Shown here: one piece after another, positions 51,191 through 60,148 of the stretch
Position numbering within the stretch: position 1 is the first letter of the stretch
Layout of the letters: each line of letters begins with the position of its first letter
DNA from: Planctomycetota bacterium
GTDB lineage: Bacteria; Planctomycetota; GCA-002687715
Length of the DNA stretch: 64,000 nucleotides
Assembly (NCBI GenBank): GCA_009691765.1
Contig: SIAO01000004.1
Coordinates: 180,916-244,915 of the forward strand
Reading direction: 5' to 3'
The notes under the pieces: model-generated
Database searches by the model: none
The model's input: the letters and a program-made list of their open reading frames with translations, nothing else
What the model was told of the DNA's origin: nothing
Made by a program: the position numbers and the translations under genes

Positions 51191-53101
51191 TCAGCGTTTG
51201 CGCACGATGCGACGCGCAATGGCTTTTTGCTCTGCGCGCAACTTGCTACGGCGCTCGAACCGCTTCATGGCAATGAAACCGCGCCGATCACCGATGCGAC
51301 GCAGCGCTTCGGCCGCACGCGGTCGCAAGAAAACGCTGCCGAGTAGCCCAATCAACGCGGGCACCGCTTCAGCACAACGCGCAAGGCCAAGTGCTTCACA
51401 TGCAGTTTGGCGCACGGATAGGTCGCCGAAGGTCAGTGCATCCAACATGCGCGCACGCACGCTCTCATGAGTCGGTGTGAATCCCGTGAGCGCTTCCAGC
51501 GTTGCGAGCTGCACTTCAACATCCGCTTCGAGACTCACTGCCAACAGTCCTTCAACAGCGCCACCATCCCCGAGCGACGCGAGGCGCATCGCTGCCGCAC
51601 GCTTGGCCGATGCGAAGTTCGAATGCAACGCACCCAAGAGGGCCTCAAGGTCTTGGCTTCGCGGATCGCGCTCGAGAGTTTCGCGTGCCCACACCACCGT
51701 GCGGCCGCGGCACTCCAAAGTCAGGCGTAGTAGGGGCACGAGTGCTGCTGCATCTTTGGCCTCCACGAGCCCACGCGCCACAACTTCCAACAAGTCGCGA
51801 TCGTGGGTCGATACCAGTGAAGCCAATGCAGCGCGGCGCTGTTCCACGGGATAGAGCATCAAGCAAGCACCCACTTCGCGACGCAAGCGTCGCACGACAG
51901 ACTTGCCGAGAGCCGCCAATCCAACGAGAGCAGGCTGGTGATTCCGTTTGGCCAAGTGCCGCGCCACCGCCACCACGCCGTCCAACTCGCGCGTGCGCGT
52001 CAAGTCCGTCAGCGTCGCTCCAAACTCGAGGAGTTCAGCGGCTGCTTCTTCGAGCATGGTGGATGCAATGCCACGCCGTGCGGCTTCCATGAGCGCGGGG
52101 AGCTTCTGGCCATCTGGCCCATGCAACGCGAGGCGCAGCAGAATCTGATCGCTTGCTGGATGGTGCAACAGCGCCTCAAGCGCGTGGGTCTTGACAGCCT
52201 CATCGCGATCGCAGAGTGCAGCATCGAGACACGCTTGCAGCTCTGGGCTGCCGCGTTGCGCCATGGCTTTCAGTGCCGCCAATCTCTCTTCTGCATCGTT
52301 CGCGCTGCATGACTGCCCCAGCAACGCATCGCCGCTGGGGCCGCGTGTCGCGCCGAGGGCCTCGACACATGCACTGCGTAAAGTTGGTGGGCCCAGTTCG
52401 TAAAGCTGAACGAACGGCGCTTCGTCGCCAGTGGCGTGGGCACGCAAAGATTGCAGTGCGGCCCGCGACACGCTTTCGCCGCCAGCAAGGCCTGCGGAGA
52501 GCAGTGCGCTGCGGACTTCCGGTTGAGTGTGATTCGCAAGCACGCTGGCGGCCAGTTCGCGCAACGACTCACCACAGCGTGGCGAGAGCAGCGCCACAAG
52601 CCCTTGTGCATTCATGCACGACAAGACTCCGAGGGCCGTACTGCGCGGCAATTGCAACAACTGCGTTGCATCGAGTGCGACGATTGATAGTAGAGCGGCC
52701 CTGCCGCGGCGCGCAATGGCGGCGACAGGATCGCGTGAGGCACGCAGCAAGAGCGGCAACGTGCTTTCGCCATCGAATCCGGCGAGCGAGCGAATGACGG
52801 CCGATCGAACCACAGGATTGTGGTGTGCGAGCAACGCCACCAAAACTTTGCGATGGCAATCCCTGCTCCACGCTTCACGTGGCTCCGTGAAACCCAAAGC
52901 GACAGACGCAGCAACACCGACACACGCTTGCTCGAAGGCGCGCCAAGCATCTTCATGCCCCTGTTCCACGAAACGATGGAGCAGTGCGTCCACTTGCACC
53001 GCCGGTGTGGCCGCGTCCATGGCGAGAGCCAGGGCTTCGTCAGGATCCTGCGGTAGCGATTCAGAAAGCCGCCCCGCCGTATGCGTTAGAACCCTACTCA
53101 T
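51191..53101 (-). CDS. HEAT-repeat protein
   Basis: 636 residues from ATG 53101, which shares its first bases with the divergent PhoD-like gene (CATG at 53099-53102). There is no signal peptide or membrane helix. It is made of many HEAT units, with patterns such as NPVVRSAVIRSLAGFDGESTLPLLLRA, DRDEAVKTHALEALLHHPA, DVEVQLATLEALTGF and DLSVRQTACEALGLARCAEAVPALIGLL. Such proteins form curved scaffolds for protein-protein contacts. No partner is suggested by the sequence. The basic tail (RRSKLRAEQKAIARRIVRKR) could bind nucleic acid. It lies 99 bases upstream of the ATPase gene. Confidence 0.83.
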   Translation of the reverse strand: MSRVLTHTAGRLSESLPQDPDEALALAMDAATPAVQVDALLHRFVEQGHEDAWRAFEQACVGVAASVALGFTEPREAWSRDCHRKVLVALLAHHNPVVRSAVIRSLAGFDGESTLPLLLRASRDPVAAIARRGRAALLSIVALDATQLLQLPRSTALGVLSCMNAQGLVALLSPRCGESLRELAASVLANHTQPEVRSALLSAGLAGGESVSRAALQSLRAHATGDEAPFVQLYELGPPTLRSACVEALGATRGPSGDALLGQSCSANDAEERLAALKAMAQRGSPELQACLDAALCDRDEAVKTHALEALLHHPASDQILLRLALHGPDGQKLPALMEAARRGIASTMLEEAAAELLEFGATLTDLTRTRELDGVVAVARHLAKRNHQPALVGLAALGKSVVRRLRREVGACLMLYPVEQRRAALASLVSTHDRDLLEVVARGLVEAKDAAALVPLLRLTLECRGRTVVWARETLERDPRSQDLEALLGALHSNFASAKRAAAMRLASLGDGGAVEGLLAVSLEADVEVQLATLEALTGFTPTHESVRARMLDALTFGDLSVRQTACEALGLARCAEAVPALIGLLGSVFLRPRAAEALRRIGDRRGFIAMKRFERRSKLRAEQKAIARRIVRKR

Positions 53102-54959
53102 GAAGAGAACCAGTGTCCCTACATCGGCAGGAATCGGCTTGTGCGTGGCGTTTGTGCTCTTCGCAAGCTGCGCTGATGTGCCGCCCCTCACAGATGGGCC
53201 CTTCGTAGGCCATGTGGATTCGAGGTCCATCCATGTGTACGCACGAGCTGCGCAGTTAGGCGTGATCCAAGCAGCCCTCGCCAGTGAGGGCCTCACGCGC
53301 ACCCTCAGCGCCAATGCCGAAGCAGCCAACGACGCCATGGTCCATTTTCGTTTCGAAGATCTGGAACCCGAACGGGACTACTCACTCTGCATTTCCTCTG
53401 CCGACGGTAGCCAAACCGCCGCACGCTCCATTCGCACACCGAGTGCGACCGCCACAAGCCAAACGCTCGCGTTCGCATCCTGTGCGCACGACCTGCACTA
53501 TCCGCATCAAGCCATTTGGCAGCGCCTGCAAGAAGCTCGTATCGACGGCCTCGTACTGCTCGGCGACACGCCCTACATCGACTCCACGGTGCTGAGCACG
53601 CAACGTGCGCGGCGCAGAGCGTTCCATCGCGTGCCGGAATTGGCCACGCTGCTTGCACGCGTGCCAGTGTGGACCACATGGGACGATCACGACTTTGGCA
53701 AAAATGACGTAGATGGCCGGCTTAAAGGCAAAGAGTTTTCGCGACAAGCCTTGCTGGAGTGGAGTGCATTGGCCACGGCTGGCAACGGCACGGCTGGCAT
53801 CTACACCTCGCTGCGACGCGGTCCCTTGGAAGTGTTCCTGCTCGACACGCGCACGTTCTCCAACACAGAAAACGGCGCAGACGGTCTGCCGTCACTGCTG
53901 GGCGAGACGCAGTGGCGCTGGCTTCGCGCCGGCTTGTTGCAGTCTGATGCTCCTTTCAAGCTCATCGCGAGCAGCATGGTTTGGAATGGTGCTGTGCGTC
54001 CGTTGAAAACGGACATGTGGACGAATTGGCAGCATGAGCGCAATCGACTGTGGTCTTTCATCGGAAGCGAAGGCATCGAAGGCGTGGTGCTGCTTTCCGG
54101 TGATGTGCATCGCACGCGTGTGTTCGCGCATTCCTGTGAAGCGCTGAGCGGCTACCGCCTGCACGAGTTCGTCACTTCGCCAGCAGCGAACAATGTGCAT
54201 GAAGCCGCCAAGCAGCCGCATCCGGATCTTTTGTTCGATGTTGGTGTGAACGAAGCTGCACTCATCGTCGAAGTAGACGCCGCAACACCTGACGGCCTAA
54301 GCGTGCGCTCCATAGGCGCCCGCGGCAACACGCTGCGCGAAGATCGTTTGAACACCTCGGATCTTGTGCGCGGTGCGGGCGAGCCGCTGCGCAGCGCATT
54401 CGTAGATGGTCAACGGCGCGTCGTGCGCGGCGGCGAGTTGCAGTTGCTTGTGGACACACACGCCTTTGCGTCGATCACCGCGCTTTACTCACCTGGTCGA
54501 CGCAATCTTCTCGCGCAACATTGGAGTGTTGGGCGCGACGTAGTTGCTGCAACGGAACGCGAAGAAGTCGCATGGAGTTCCGGATCTTTGCGCTGGAGCG
54601 CCGCTGGACCATGGACGGTTGTCCTCGTGGAACAACACGTCGGCAACGGCGCGCAGGACGCACCAGTCTTGCCGCCATTGCAGTTGGCCCTCGAGAACAG
54701 CCACAGTGTGATCACGCCGGCAGCACTCACGGTCTGCGGCGAACTCCGCGGACGAAAAGTGGGATTGAGCATTCTCGCTCTGAACGATGCACGCGTTCTG
54801 CCAGCACCACTGCTCCGAGACGGCGCCATCCACTTCCCCAAGGTCCAAGCGGCCACATCTTCAGCAGACACAAGCACGCAGCGGTACGTGTGCTATGCAC
54901 TGGTGCTGCACAGCCGTATTCCCACGGCCAGCGAGTTTGCAGCGTTGCTCGCACACTGA
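53100..54959 (+). CDS. PhoD-like phosphodiesterase/alkaline phosphatase lipoprotein
   Basis: 619 residues from ATG 53100. A lipoprotein signal (KRTSVPTSAGIGLCVAFVLFASC) is followed by a beta-sandwich domain (about 50-130) and a metallophosphatase domain. FASCAHDL, LVLLGDTPYID, TWDDHDFGKND and VVLLSGDVHRTRVF carry the metal ligands seen in PhoD, which cleaves phosphodiesters or phosphomonoesters with Ca/Fe. The C-terminal 200 residues are less familiar. The gene starts head to head with the HEAT gene, with the start codons overlapping. It acts in the periplasm or at the outer membrane. Confidence 0.88.
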   Translation: MKRTSVPTSAGIGLCVAFVLFASCADVPPLTDGPFVGHVDSRSIHVYARAAQLGVIQAALASEGLTRTLSANAEAANDAMVHFRFEDLEPERDYSLCISSADGSQTAARSIRTPSATATSQTLAFASCAHDLHYPHQAIWQRLQEARIDGLVLLGDTPYIDSTVLSTQRARRRAFHRVPELATLLARVPVWTTWDDHDFGKNDVDGRLKGKEFSRQALLEWSALATAGNGTAGIYTSLRRGPLEVFLLDTRTFSNTENGADGLPSLLGETQWRWLRAGLLQSDAPFKLIASSMVWNGAVRPLKTDMWTNWQHERNRLWSFIGSEGIEGVVLLSGDVHRTRVFAHSCEALSGYRLHEFVTSPAANNVHEAAKQPHPDLLFDVGVNEAALIVEVDAATPDGLSVRSIGARGNTLREDRLNTSDLVRGAGEPLRSAFVDGQRRVVRGGELQLLVDTHAFASITALYSPGRRNLLAQHWSVGRDVVAATEREEVAWSSGSLRWSAAGPWTVVLVEQHVGNGAQDAPVLPPLQLALENSHSVITPAALTVCGELRGRKVGLSILALNDARVLPAPLLRDGAIHFPKVQAATSSADTSTQRYVCYALVLHSRIPTASEFAALLAH

Positions 54960-55024
54960 AGGACCGTCAGTAGTGAACCGCGCGGCGGTCTTCCGTTGAC
55001 ACATTTCCATCGGCGACGTTGTGC

Positions 55025-56173
55025 TCAGCGCCATGTGAGCGTGGCTGGCTGACGATAGAGAGCCGCCAACTTGTCACACGCAGCGGGATCGGGAGCAACA
55101 CTGTCAAACACGACGAGCCGCCAGCGCAAGACGCGCATAGCCGCAGCATCCAGCTCAAGTTCCGGCATGAAACCGAGGCGTCCATAGGCACGCGCAGACA
55201 ACACGCTCTCTGGATTGCTTGGGTGATTGATGAGCAGAAATGCCATGGTCTTGCCACCAATCGAAAAACTCTCACAGCACCAATCTGCACCCGTGTGCAA
55301 GTCGTTGCCAAGAGCCTTGGCGCCCGCTGTGAGCAGCACTCTGGTCGTGGCCTCATGCTCCGCGACTTCGTCAGCAGCACGCACATGCAGTCCCGCGTGG
55401 TGCGCGTCGCCATGCAAACTCACAGACCCTTGGAGGGAGCGCAACCCCACCGCGATGTCGAGCGCACGGGCTTCACCGCAGCGAAAGGCTGTCAGCACGC
55501 GCAGCTCCTGCACCAGAGGCGTTCCGTCAGCGAGACACCATTCGTTCTCCAGAGCAAAGCGCGCCCCCGCAGCGCCAAACACTTCAAGGTCTTCCCGAAA
55601 GCGCTTGTGACGAATGCTGACACCGTCTTTGCCGTGCCAGAAATCGAGAGTCTTGCCCGCGTGACGGACATCGTTCCATCCCAAGAACAACCCGCGATGA
55701 TGCGAGTGCTTGCCTCCGGCTCCCTTGGTGAGACGCGCGACGCCGTCGGCAGCAAAAAGGTGTTCGAACGCCTTGAATGTCTCTTCCAAATGCGCGGGAT
55801 CGAATCTGGTGGCGCTGCGCAAGAAAAGCTTGTCGTTCCAGCGCACTTCGCGCTCGCCGTCCACGCTGCTGCAACTCCATCGCGGAGTTTCAGCCTCCTC
55901 ACTCGGAACGAGAGTCACTTCAGCATCACTCGGCTGCAATGGGCCAGCGAGGATCGCAAACCGCACCCCCTCTTCGCCGGGCGCACCGGCGGGCAATCGC
56001 AGCGCCGGCCATGGCACCGTTTCACCACAACGCCACGCCGCTGCTACGCCACCTCCGTGCTGCAGCGTCAGCAACGTTGACGCCGAGAGGCCTGCTTTCG
56101 CCGTGAGGACCAACGTCTGCGCACTGCACACAGACACAACGAGCAACAACACAAGGAGGCGCATGGCCCGCAT
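55025..56173 (-). CDS. Secreted DUF6807 (PmoA-like) protein
   Basis: 382 residues from ATG 56173, which has GAGAG upstream; ATG 56164 also fits. A signal peptide (LLVLLLVVSVCSAQT) starts the protein. GKHSHHRGLFLGWNDV near residue 150 is the hallmark His-rich stretch of the family often called PmoA-like, followed by LDIAVGLRSLQGSVSLHGDAHHAGLHVR and FLLINHPSNP. It is common and multicopy in planctomycetes and verrucomicrobia, where its role is unproven; sugar or lignin-derived substrates have been suggested. The gene's 5' end overlaps that of the divergent cytochrome gene by 11 bases. Confidence 0.82.
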   Translation of the reverse strand: MRAMRLLVLLLVVSVCSAQTLVLTAKAGLSASTLLTLQHGGGVAAAWRCGETVPWPALRLPAGAPGEEGVRFAILAGPLQPSDAEVTLVPSEEAETPRWSCSSVDGEREVRWNDKLFLRSATRFDPAHLEETFKAFEHLFAADGVARLTKGAGGKHSHHRGLFLGWNDVRHAGKTLDFWHGKDGVSIRHKRFREDLEVFGAAGARFALENEWCLADGTPLVQELRVLTAFRCGEARALDIAVGLRSLQGSVSLHGDAHHAGLHVRAADEVAEHEATTRVLLTAGAKALGNDLHTGADWCCESFSIGGKTMAFLLINHPSNPESVLSARAYGRLGFMPELELDAAAMRVLRWRLVVFDSVAPDPAACDKLAALYRQPATLTWR

Positions 56174-58667
56174 GCTACTCTCGCGCCGCGTGCTGCGTTC
56201 AGGTCTGCTGCTGCTGCTTCTCGCCACCATGCTGTACGCGCAGCGCGGCGACCAAGCTGGTGAAGTGCAGGCGTCCTTGCCTGCGGAACTGCGTCTACCG
56301 GCGCCACCTATCCTCACCCCTTCGCAGGCGTTGGCCGCTCTGCATGTGGAAGCAGGCTTTCGCGTCGAACTCTTCGCTGCCGAACCCCTTGTCGTCGCTC
56401 CCGTCGCGCTTCGGTTCGATGAGTTCGGACGCCTTTGGGTTGTAGAGATGCGCGGCTACATGCCTGATGTAGATGGTCGCGGCGAAGACGACGCGACGGG
56501 CTGCATCGCTGTCCTCGAAGACACCGACGGTGATGGCCGCGCCGACAAGCGCACAGTGTTCGCTGATGACCTCGTCTTGCCGCGCGCGCTCGCCCTCGTG
56601 GATGGCGGCGTGTTGGTCTTGGAGCCTCCGTGGTTGCGCTTCTACGCAGACGCTGACGGCGATCTTGATTACGAAAAGGACAGCATCGTGATGGCCGGCT
56701 TTGGTGGACGCCATAACCCGGAACACGCGCCCAACGCTTTGGTGCCAGGCCTCGACAACTGGTTGCACTGGGCGAATCACCCATTTCGGATGCGCTGGAC
56801 TGACGGGCGTCTGCAACTCGAACCGAGCCTCTCTACAGGTCAATGGGGCGCAGCGCAAGACGATTTGGGCAGGCTCTTCTTCAACAGCAACAGCGATCAA
56901 CTGCGCGCCAGTTTGATCCCAGCGCATCTTGCGGTGCGCAATGCAGCAGCACGCACTCCCGGAATCGCGGACCTCCGCGTCGCTGAAGACCAACATGTCT
57001 TTCCGGCGCGCATCACTCCTGGCATCAACCGTGGCTATCAGCCGGGAATGTTGCGTGAAGGGCGACTCGACCGTTTCACAGGCGCGTGCAGCCCCTTCAT
57101 CCATCGTGGTGCGACATTTCCAGTGACACACAGAGGCAACGCCTATGTCTGCGAGCCATGCGCCCACTTGCTGCGCCGCAATGTGCTCGAAGATCGCGGG
57201 GGCCTCCTGCACGCAACCAATGGCACGCCGGGAAGCGAATTTCTGAAGAGCACCGATGAACGCTTTCGGCCTGTTGCTCTCGCTGAAGGGCTCGACGGCG
57301 CGCTTTATGTCGCCGACATGGCGCGTGGCGTGATCCAACACCGCATGTTCGTCACCAGTTTCTTGCGCCAGCAGATCGTGGACCGGCGCCTCGAACAACC
57401 CACTGACCTCGGGCGCATCTGGCGGGTGGTGCCTACAAAACCAGAGAATGTGTCCGTGCCACGCCTAGGAAAACGCTCGACCGAGGAGCTGGTGGCATTG
57501 CTAACTCACCCAGGTGGAGCCGTGCGCGACACCGCGCAACGCTTGCTCGTGCAACGCGGTTCGCTCGAATGCGCGCCGGCACTCACCCAACTCGCGAACC
57601 AAGCAGGAGCGCCACTCCCACGTCTCCACGCGCTCCGAACACTCGAAGGTCTGCATGCACTGACGGCGGCAACCGTGCTGCAACTCTGCGCAACCGAAGA
57701 CGCGCTTGTGCGCGCGGAAGCGGTACTCTTGCTGCCACGCTGCGCACAAGACTGCGATGCTGCTGCGTTGCGCACCTTGATTACAGCGCTCATGCACGAC
57801 GACGTAGTTCGTGTTCAACAACACACGGCGCTCATGCTAGGAGCCCTTCCGCAAGCAACCAGCGCTCTAGCACTGCGCACTCTCTTCTGTGCAAAGACTG
57901 GCGCCACGCTGCGCGAATTGGCGTTGACGGGGCTCGCAGGCCGCGAAGCACAGCTTGCGAGCGAATACGCCCAAGCAGGTGTTGAGAGCGATGGAATCAA
58001 CGAACTTGTGCGTTGTGTCGTTGCCGGACGCGGAGCGAGCGGCATCACACACCTGTTGGAAAGCGGCGCCAACTCCTCCGAACAGGCTCGCTTGGTTCTC
58101 TTGCGCGCGTTGGAGCGTGCTTGCGCCGAAGTGAAGCCGCGACGACCGATTCTGTTGTCGCAAGCACCACCAGTTCAGCTCCTGCACCACATCGCTGCAG
58201 ACTCCGCGCTACTAGCTGCGGTGCAATGGATTGGCCGCGAAGGGGGACCAGCGTTACCTCCTGGGCTTGATGCTCGTGGTGCCGCATTGCGCGAGCAAGG
58301 TGCAACTCTGTACCAACAGCACTGTGCACCTTGCCATCAACAAGATGGTCGCGGCATGGAAGGCGTCGCGGCCTCGCTGCACACTTCGACACGCGTCACG
58401 GCGGATCCGGAACTCGTGGCGCGCATCTTGCTGCACGGATTCAGCAGCGGAACGATTGAACGCCAACCTTTCGGAACCGAGATGCCTGCGTTTGCACGAC
58501 TCGGCGACGAAGAGCTCGCAGCCATCCTCACTTTCACTCGACGCTCCTTTGGTCACGCTGAGAGCGCTGTGATGCCGACCACGTTGGCTGAGGTGCGTCG
58601 CCAAGAAGGTGCGCGCAAACTCCCGTGGACAGCCGGCGAGTTGGACATCAAGATTCCCCCGCGATGA
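56163..58667 (+). CDS. PVC-type propeller/HEAT/c-type cytochrome protein
   Basis: 834 residues from ATG 56163 (ATG 56172 in frame is also possible); GGAGG lies three bases before the first ATG. Signal peptide ends at LLLLLLATMLYAQ. The N-terminal half (about 45-420) is the membrane-bound dehydrogenase or PQQ-like propeller: GFRVELFAAEPLVVAPVALRFDEFGRLWVVEMRGY, DTDGDGRADK and NRGYQPGML. A HEAT region follows (about 440-680). The C-terminus is a cytochrome c domain with the heme motif CAPCH and the axial Met in EMPAFARL. The protein probably oxidises a sugar or alcohol in the periplasm. It overlaps the MFS gene by four bases. Confidence 0.88.
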   Translation: MARMLLSRRVLRSGLLLLLLATMLYAQRGDQAGEVQASLPAELRLPAPPILTPSQALAALHVEAGFRVELFAAEPLVVAPVALRFDEFGRLWVVEMRGYMPDVDGRGEDDATGCIAVLEDTDGDGRADKRTVFADDLVLPRALALVDGGVLVLEPPWLRFYADADGDLDYEKDSIVMAGFGGRHNPEHAPNALVPGLDNWLHWANHPFRMRWTDGRLQLEPSLSTGQWGAAQDDLGRLFFNSNSDQLRASLIPAHLAVRNAAARTPGIADLRVAEDQHVFPARITPGINRGYQPGMLREGRLDRFTGACSPFIHRGATFPVTHRGNAYVCEPCAHLLRRNVLEDRGGLLHATNGTPGSEFLKSTDERFRPVALAEGLDGALYVADMARGVIQHRMFVTSFLRQQIVDRRLEQPTDLGRIWRVVPTKPENVSVPRLGKRSTEELVALLTHPGGAVRDTAQRLLVQRGSLECAPALTQLANQAGAPLPRLHALRTLEGLHALTAATVLQLCATEDALVRAEAVLLLPRCAQDCDAAALRTLITALMHDDVVRVQQHTALMLGALPQATSALALRTLFCAKTGATLRELALTGLAGREAQLASEYAQAGVESDGINELVRCVVAGRGASGITHLLESGANSSEQARLVLLRALERACAEVKPRRPILLSQAPPVQLLHHIAADSALLAAVQWIGREGGPALPPGLDARGAALREQGATLYQQHCAPCHQQDGRGMEGVAASLHTSTRVTADPELVARILLHGFSSGTIERQPFGTEMPAFARLGDEELAAILTFTRRSFGHAESAVMPTTLAEVRRQEGARKLPWTAGELDIKIPPR

Positions 58668-59968
58668 AACCCGAATCCACCAAAGGTCGTGGCGCCGCGT
58701 TGACCGCTGCAATCCTCGGCTGGCTCTTTGACGGCCTCGAAATGGGCCTGTTTCCGTTGGTCGCGGGGCCTGCATTGCAAGAACTCGCTGGTCCGGACCG
58801 TGCGGCTCAAGATGCGTGGAAGGGTGCGATCTACGCTGGGTTTCTTCTCGGCGCCGCTTGCGGCGGCTTGTACTTCGGCTGGCTCGCTGACCGCATCGGG
58901 CGCGTGCGTGCACTCACTTGGAGCATCCTCGCGTACGCGCTGTGCAGTGGCCTCTCTGCGTTCGCAACGGAACCGTGGCACCTCTTTGGATTGCGCTCGC
59001 TAGCTTCTGTCGGCATGGGAGGCGAATGGGCCGTGGGTGTGGCTCTGGTGCGCGAAGTGTTCCCTCGCGGACGCGAAGCGCTGCTCGCTGCGTGCATTGG
59101 CGCTGCGGCCAATGTCGGCATCCTTTTGACAGCGCTGCTCGGCTTGTGGCTCGGCCATGTCTCCGGCGCCATGCGCGATGTTCTCTCTCATGTTCTCACT
59201 CCTCAACAAGTCTCGTTTTTCATGGGCGCAGACAACTCGGGTTGGCGCCTCCTGTTTCTTGTGGGCGCTCTGCCTGCATTGATGACGTTTTTCATACGCC
59301 GCCATGTGCCTGAATCACAACGCTGGAAAGAGGCCGCGGCGACGGAGCCACGACCTCGTGTCACAGAGATATTCTCGCCGCAGCTTCGCCGTAGCACGTG
59401 GCTCGCGACCGCGTTTGGAACCATCGCTCTCGTCGGCATGTGGTGCTCGGTGCAGTGGGTGCCTTCGTGGGTGAATTCGTTTGCGAGCGGTGATGCCGCC
59501 GCACGCCACACGGCACGCGCCACCGCCTACCTCTACTGCGCCGTCGGATTCGTCGTCGGCAGTTTCGGCGCACCTTTCCTTGCGCAACGTTGCGGACGAC
59601 GGCTGAGTTTTCTCATCATCTCGCTCGGTTCCTTGCTGAGTTGCGCGTGGTTGTTCCGCGGACCGGCCCAGTTCGACGCGCTCTTCTGTCTGCGTTGCGC
59701 ACTCGCCGGAACTTTCAGTGCCGCGTTTTTCGGATGGCTTCCGCTCGCATTGCCGGAGCTCTTCCCCACGCGCTTGCGCGCCACAGGGCAAGGCTTCGCT
59801 TTCAATGCGGGACGCATCGTTGCAGCGGGTGGCACGCTGCTGTCAGGCTCACTCGTCGCATCCTTCGGCGGCGACTACGGACGCATGGGCGCATGGATGA
59901 GCCTCGTCTACGCCGTCGGCCTCGTGCTGGCTTTTCAGTGTCGCGAGGCTCAGGACCTTCCCGACTAA
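58664..59968 (+). CDS. Major facilitator superfamily transporter
   Basis: 434 residues from ATG 58664, with a four-base overlap with the cytochrome gene. About twelve hydrophobic helices are present. The MFS A-motif is clear between helices 2 and 3: GWLADRIGRVRALTW, and a related motif (RCGRRLSFLI) sits between helices 8 and 9. MGGEWAVGVALVREVFPRGREALL resembles the aromatic acid/H+ symporter and sialic acid transporter branches. The substrate is not clear, though sugar or sugar acids would fit the neighbouring cytochrome. It ends 180 bases before the convergent ThuA gene. Confidence 0.88.
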   Translation: MKPESTKGRGAALTAAILGWLFDGLEMGLFPLVAGPALQELAGPDRAAQDAWKGAIYAGFLLGAACGGLYFGWLADRIGRVRALTWSILAYALCSGLSAFATEPWHLFGLRSLASVGMGGEWAVGVALVREVFPRGREALLAACIGAAANVGILLTALLGLWLGHVSGAMRDVLSHVLTPQQVSFFMGADNSGWRLLFLVGALPALMTFFIRRHVPESQRWKEAAATEPRPRVTEIFSPQLRRSTWLATAFGTIALVGMWCSVQWVPSWVNSFASGDAAARHTARATAYLYCAVGFVVGSFGAPFLAQRCGRRLSFLIISLGSLLSCAWLFRGPAQFDALFCLRCALAGTFSAAFFGWLPLALPELFPTRLRATGQGFAFNAGRIVAAGGTLLSGSLVASFGGDYGRMGAWMSLVYAVGLVLAFQCREAQDLPD

Positions 59969-60113
59969 CGCTGCGCTGCGATTGCCTGCTGTGGTTGGTC
60001 TTCATTCGCCGAGGCAAGAGTGAGCGCGGGCGGAGCACGGACCAAGTCGACCGAGCAAGGCCGTTCGAGGCATCCGAGCCGGCCTGCGAGGCGACTTGGG
60101 CGTGCGCAGCCCG

Positions 60114-60144
60114 CGCGAACCACCGCCCACGCGAACCACCGCCC
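60114..60144. repeat. Two tandem copies of a 15-base unit
   Basis: CGCGAACCACCGCCC occurs at 60114-60128 and 60130-60144 with a period of 16. It lies between the MFS gene and the ThuA gene, ending just before the ThuA stop codon on the minus strand. The role is unknown, and it may be slippage. Confidence 0.6.
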
Positions 60145-60148
60145 GCAC

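Noticed and set aside
60114..60144. The tandem 15-base repeat as a regulatory array
   Set aside because: Only two copies next to a stop codon in a convergent gap, which is more easily explained by slippage; listed as a repeat only.
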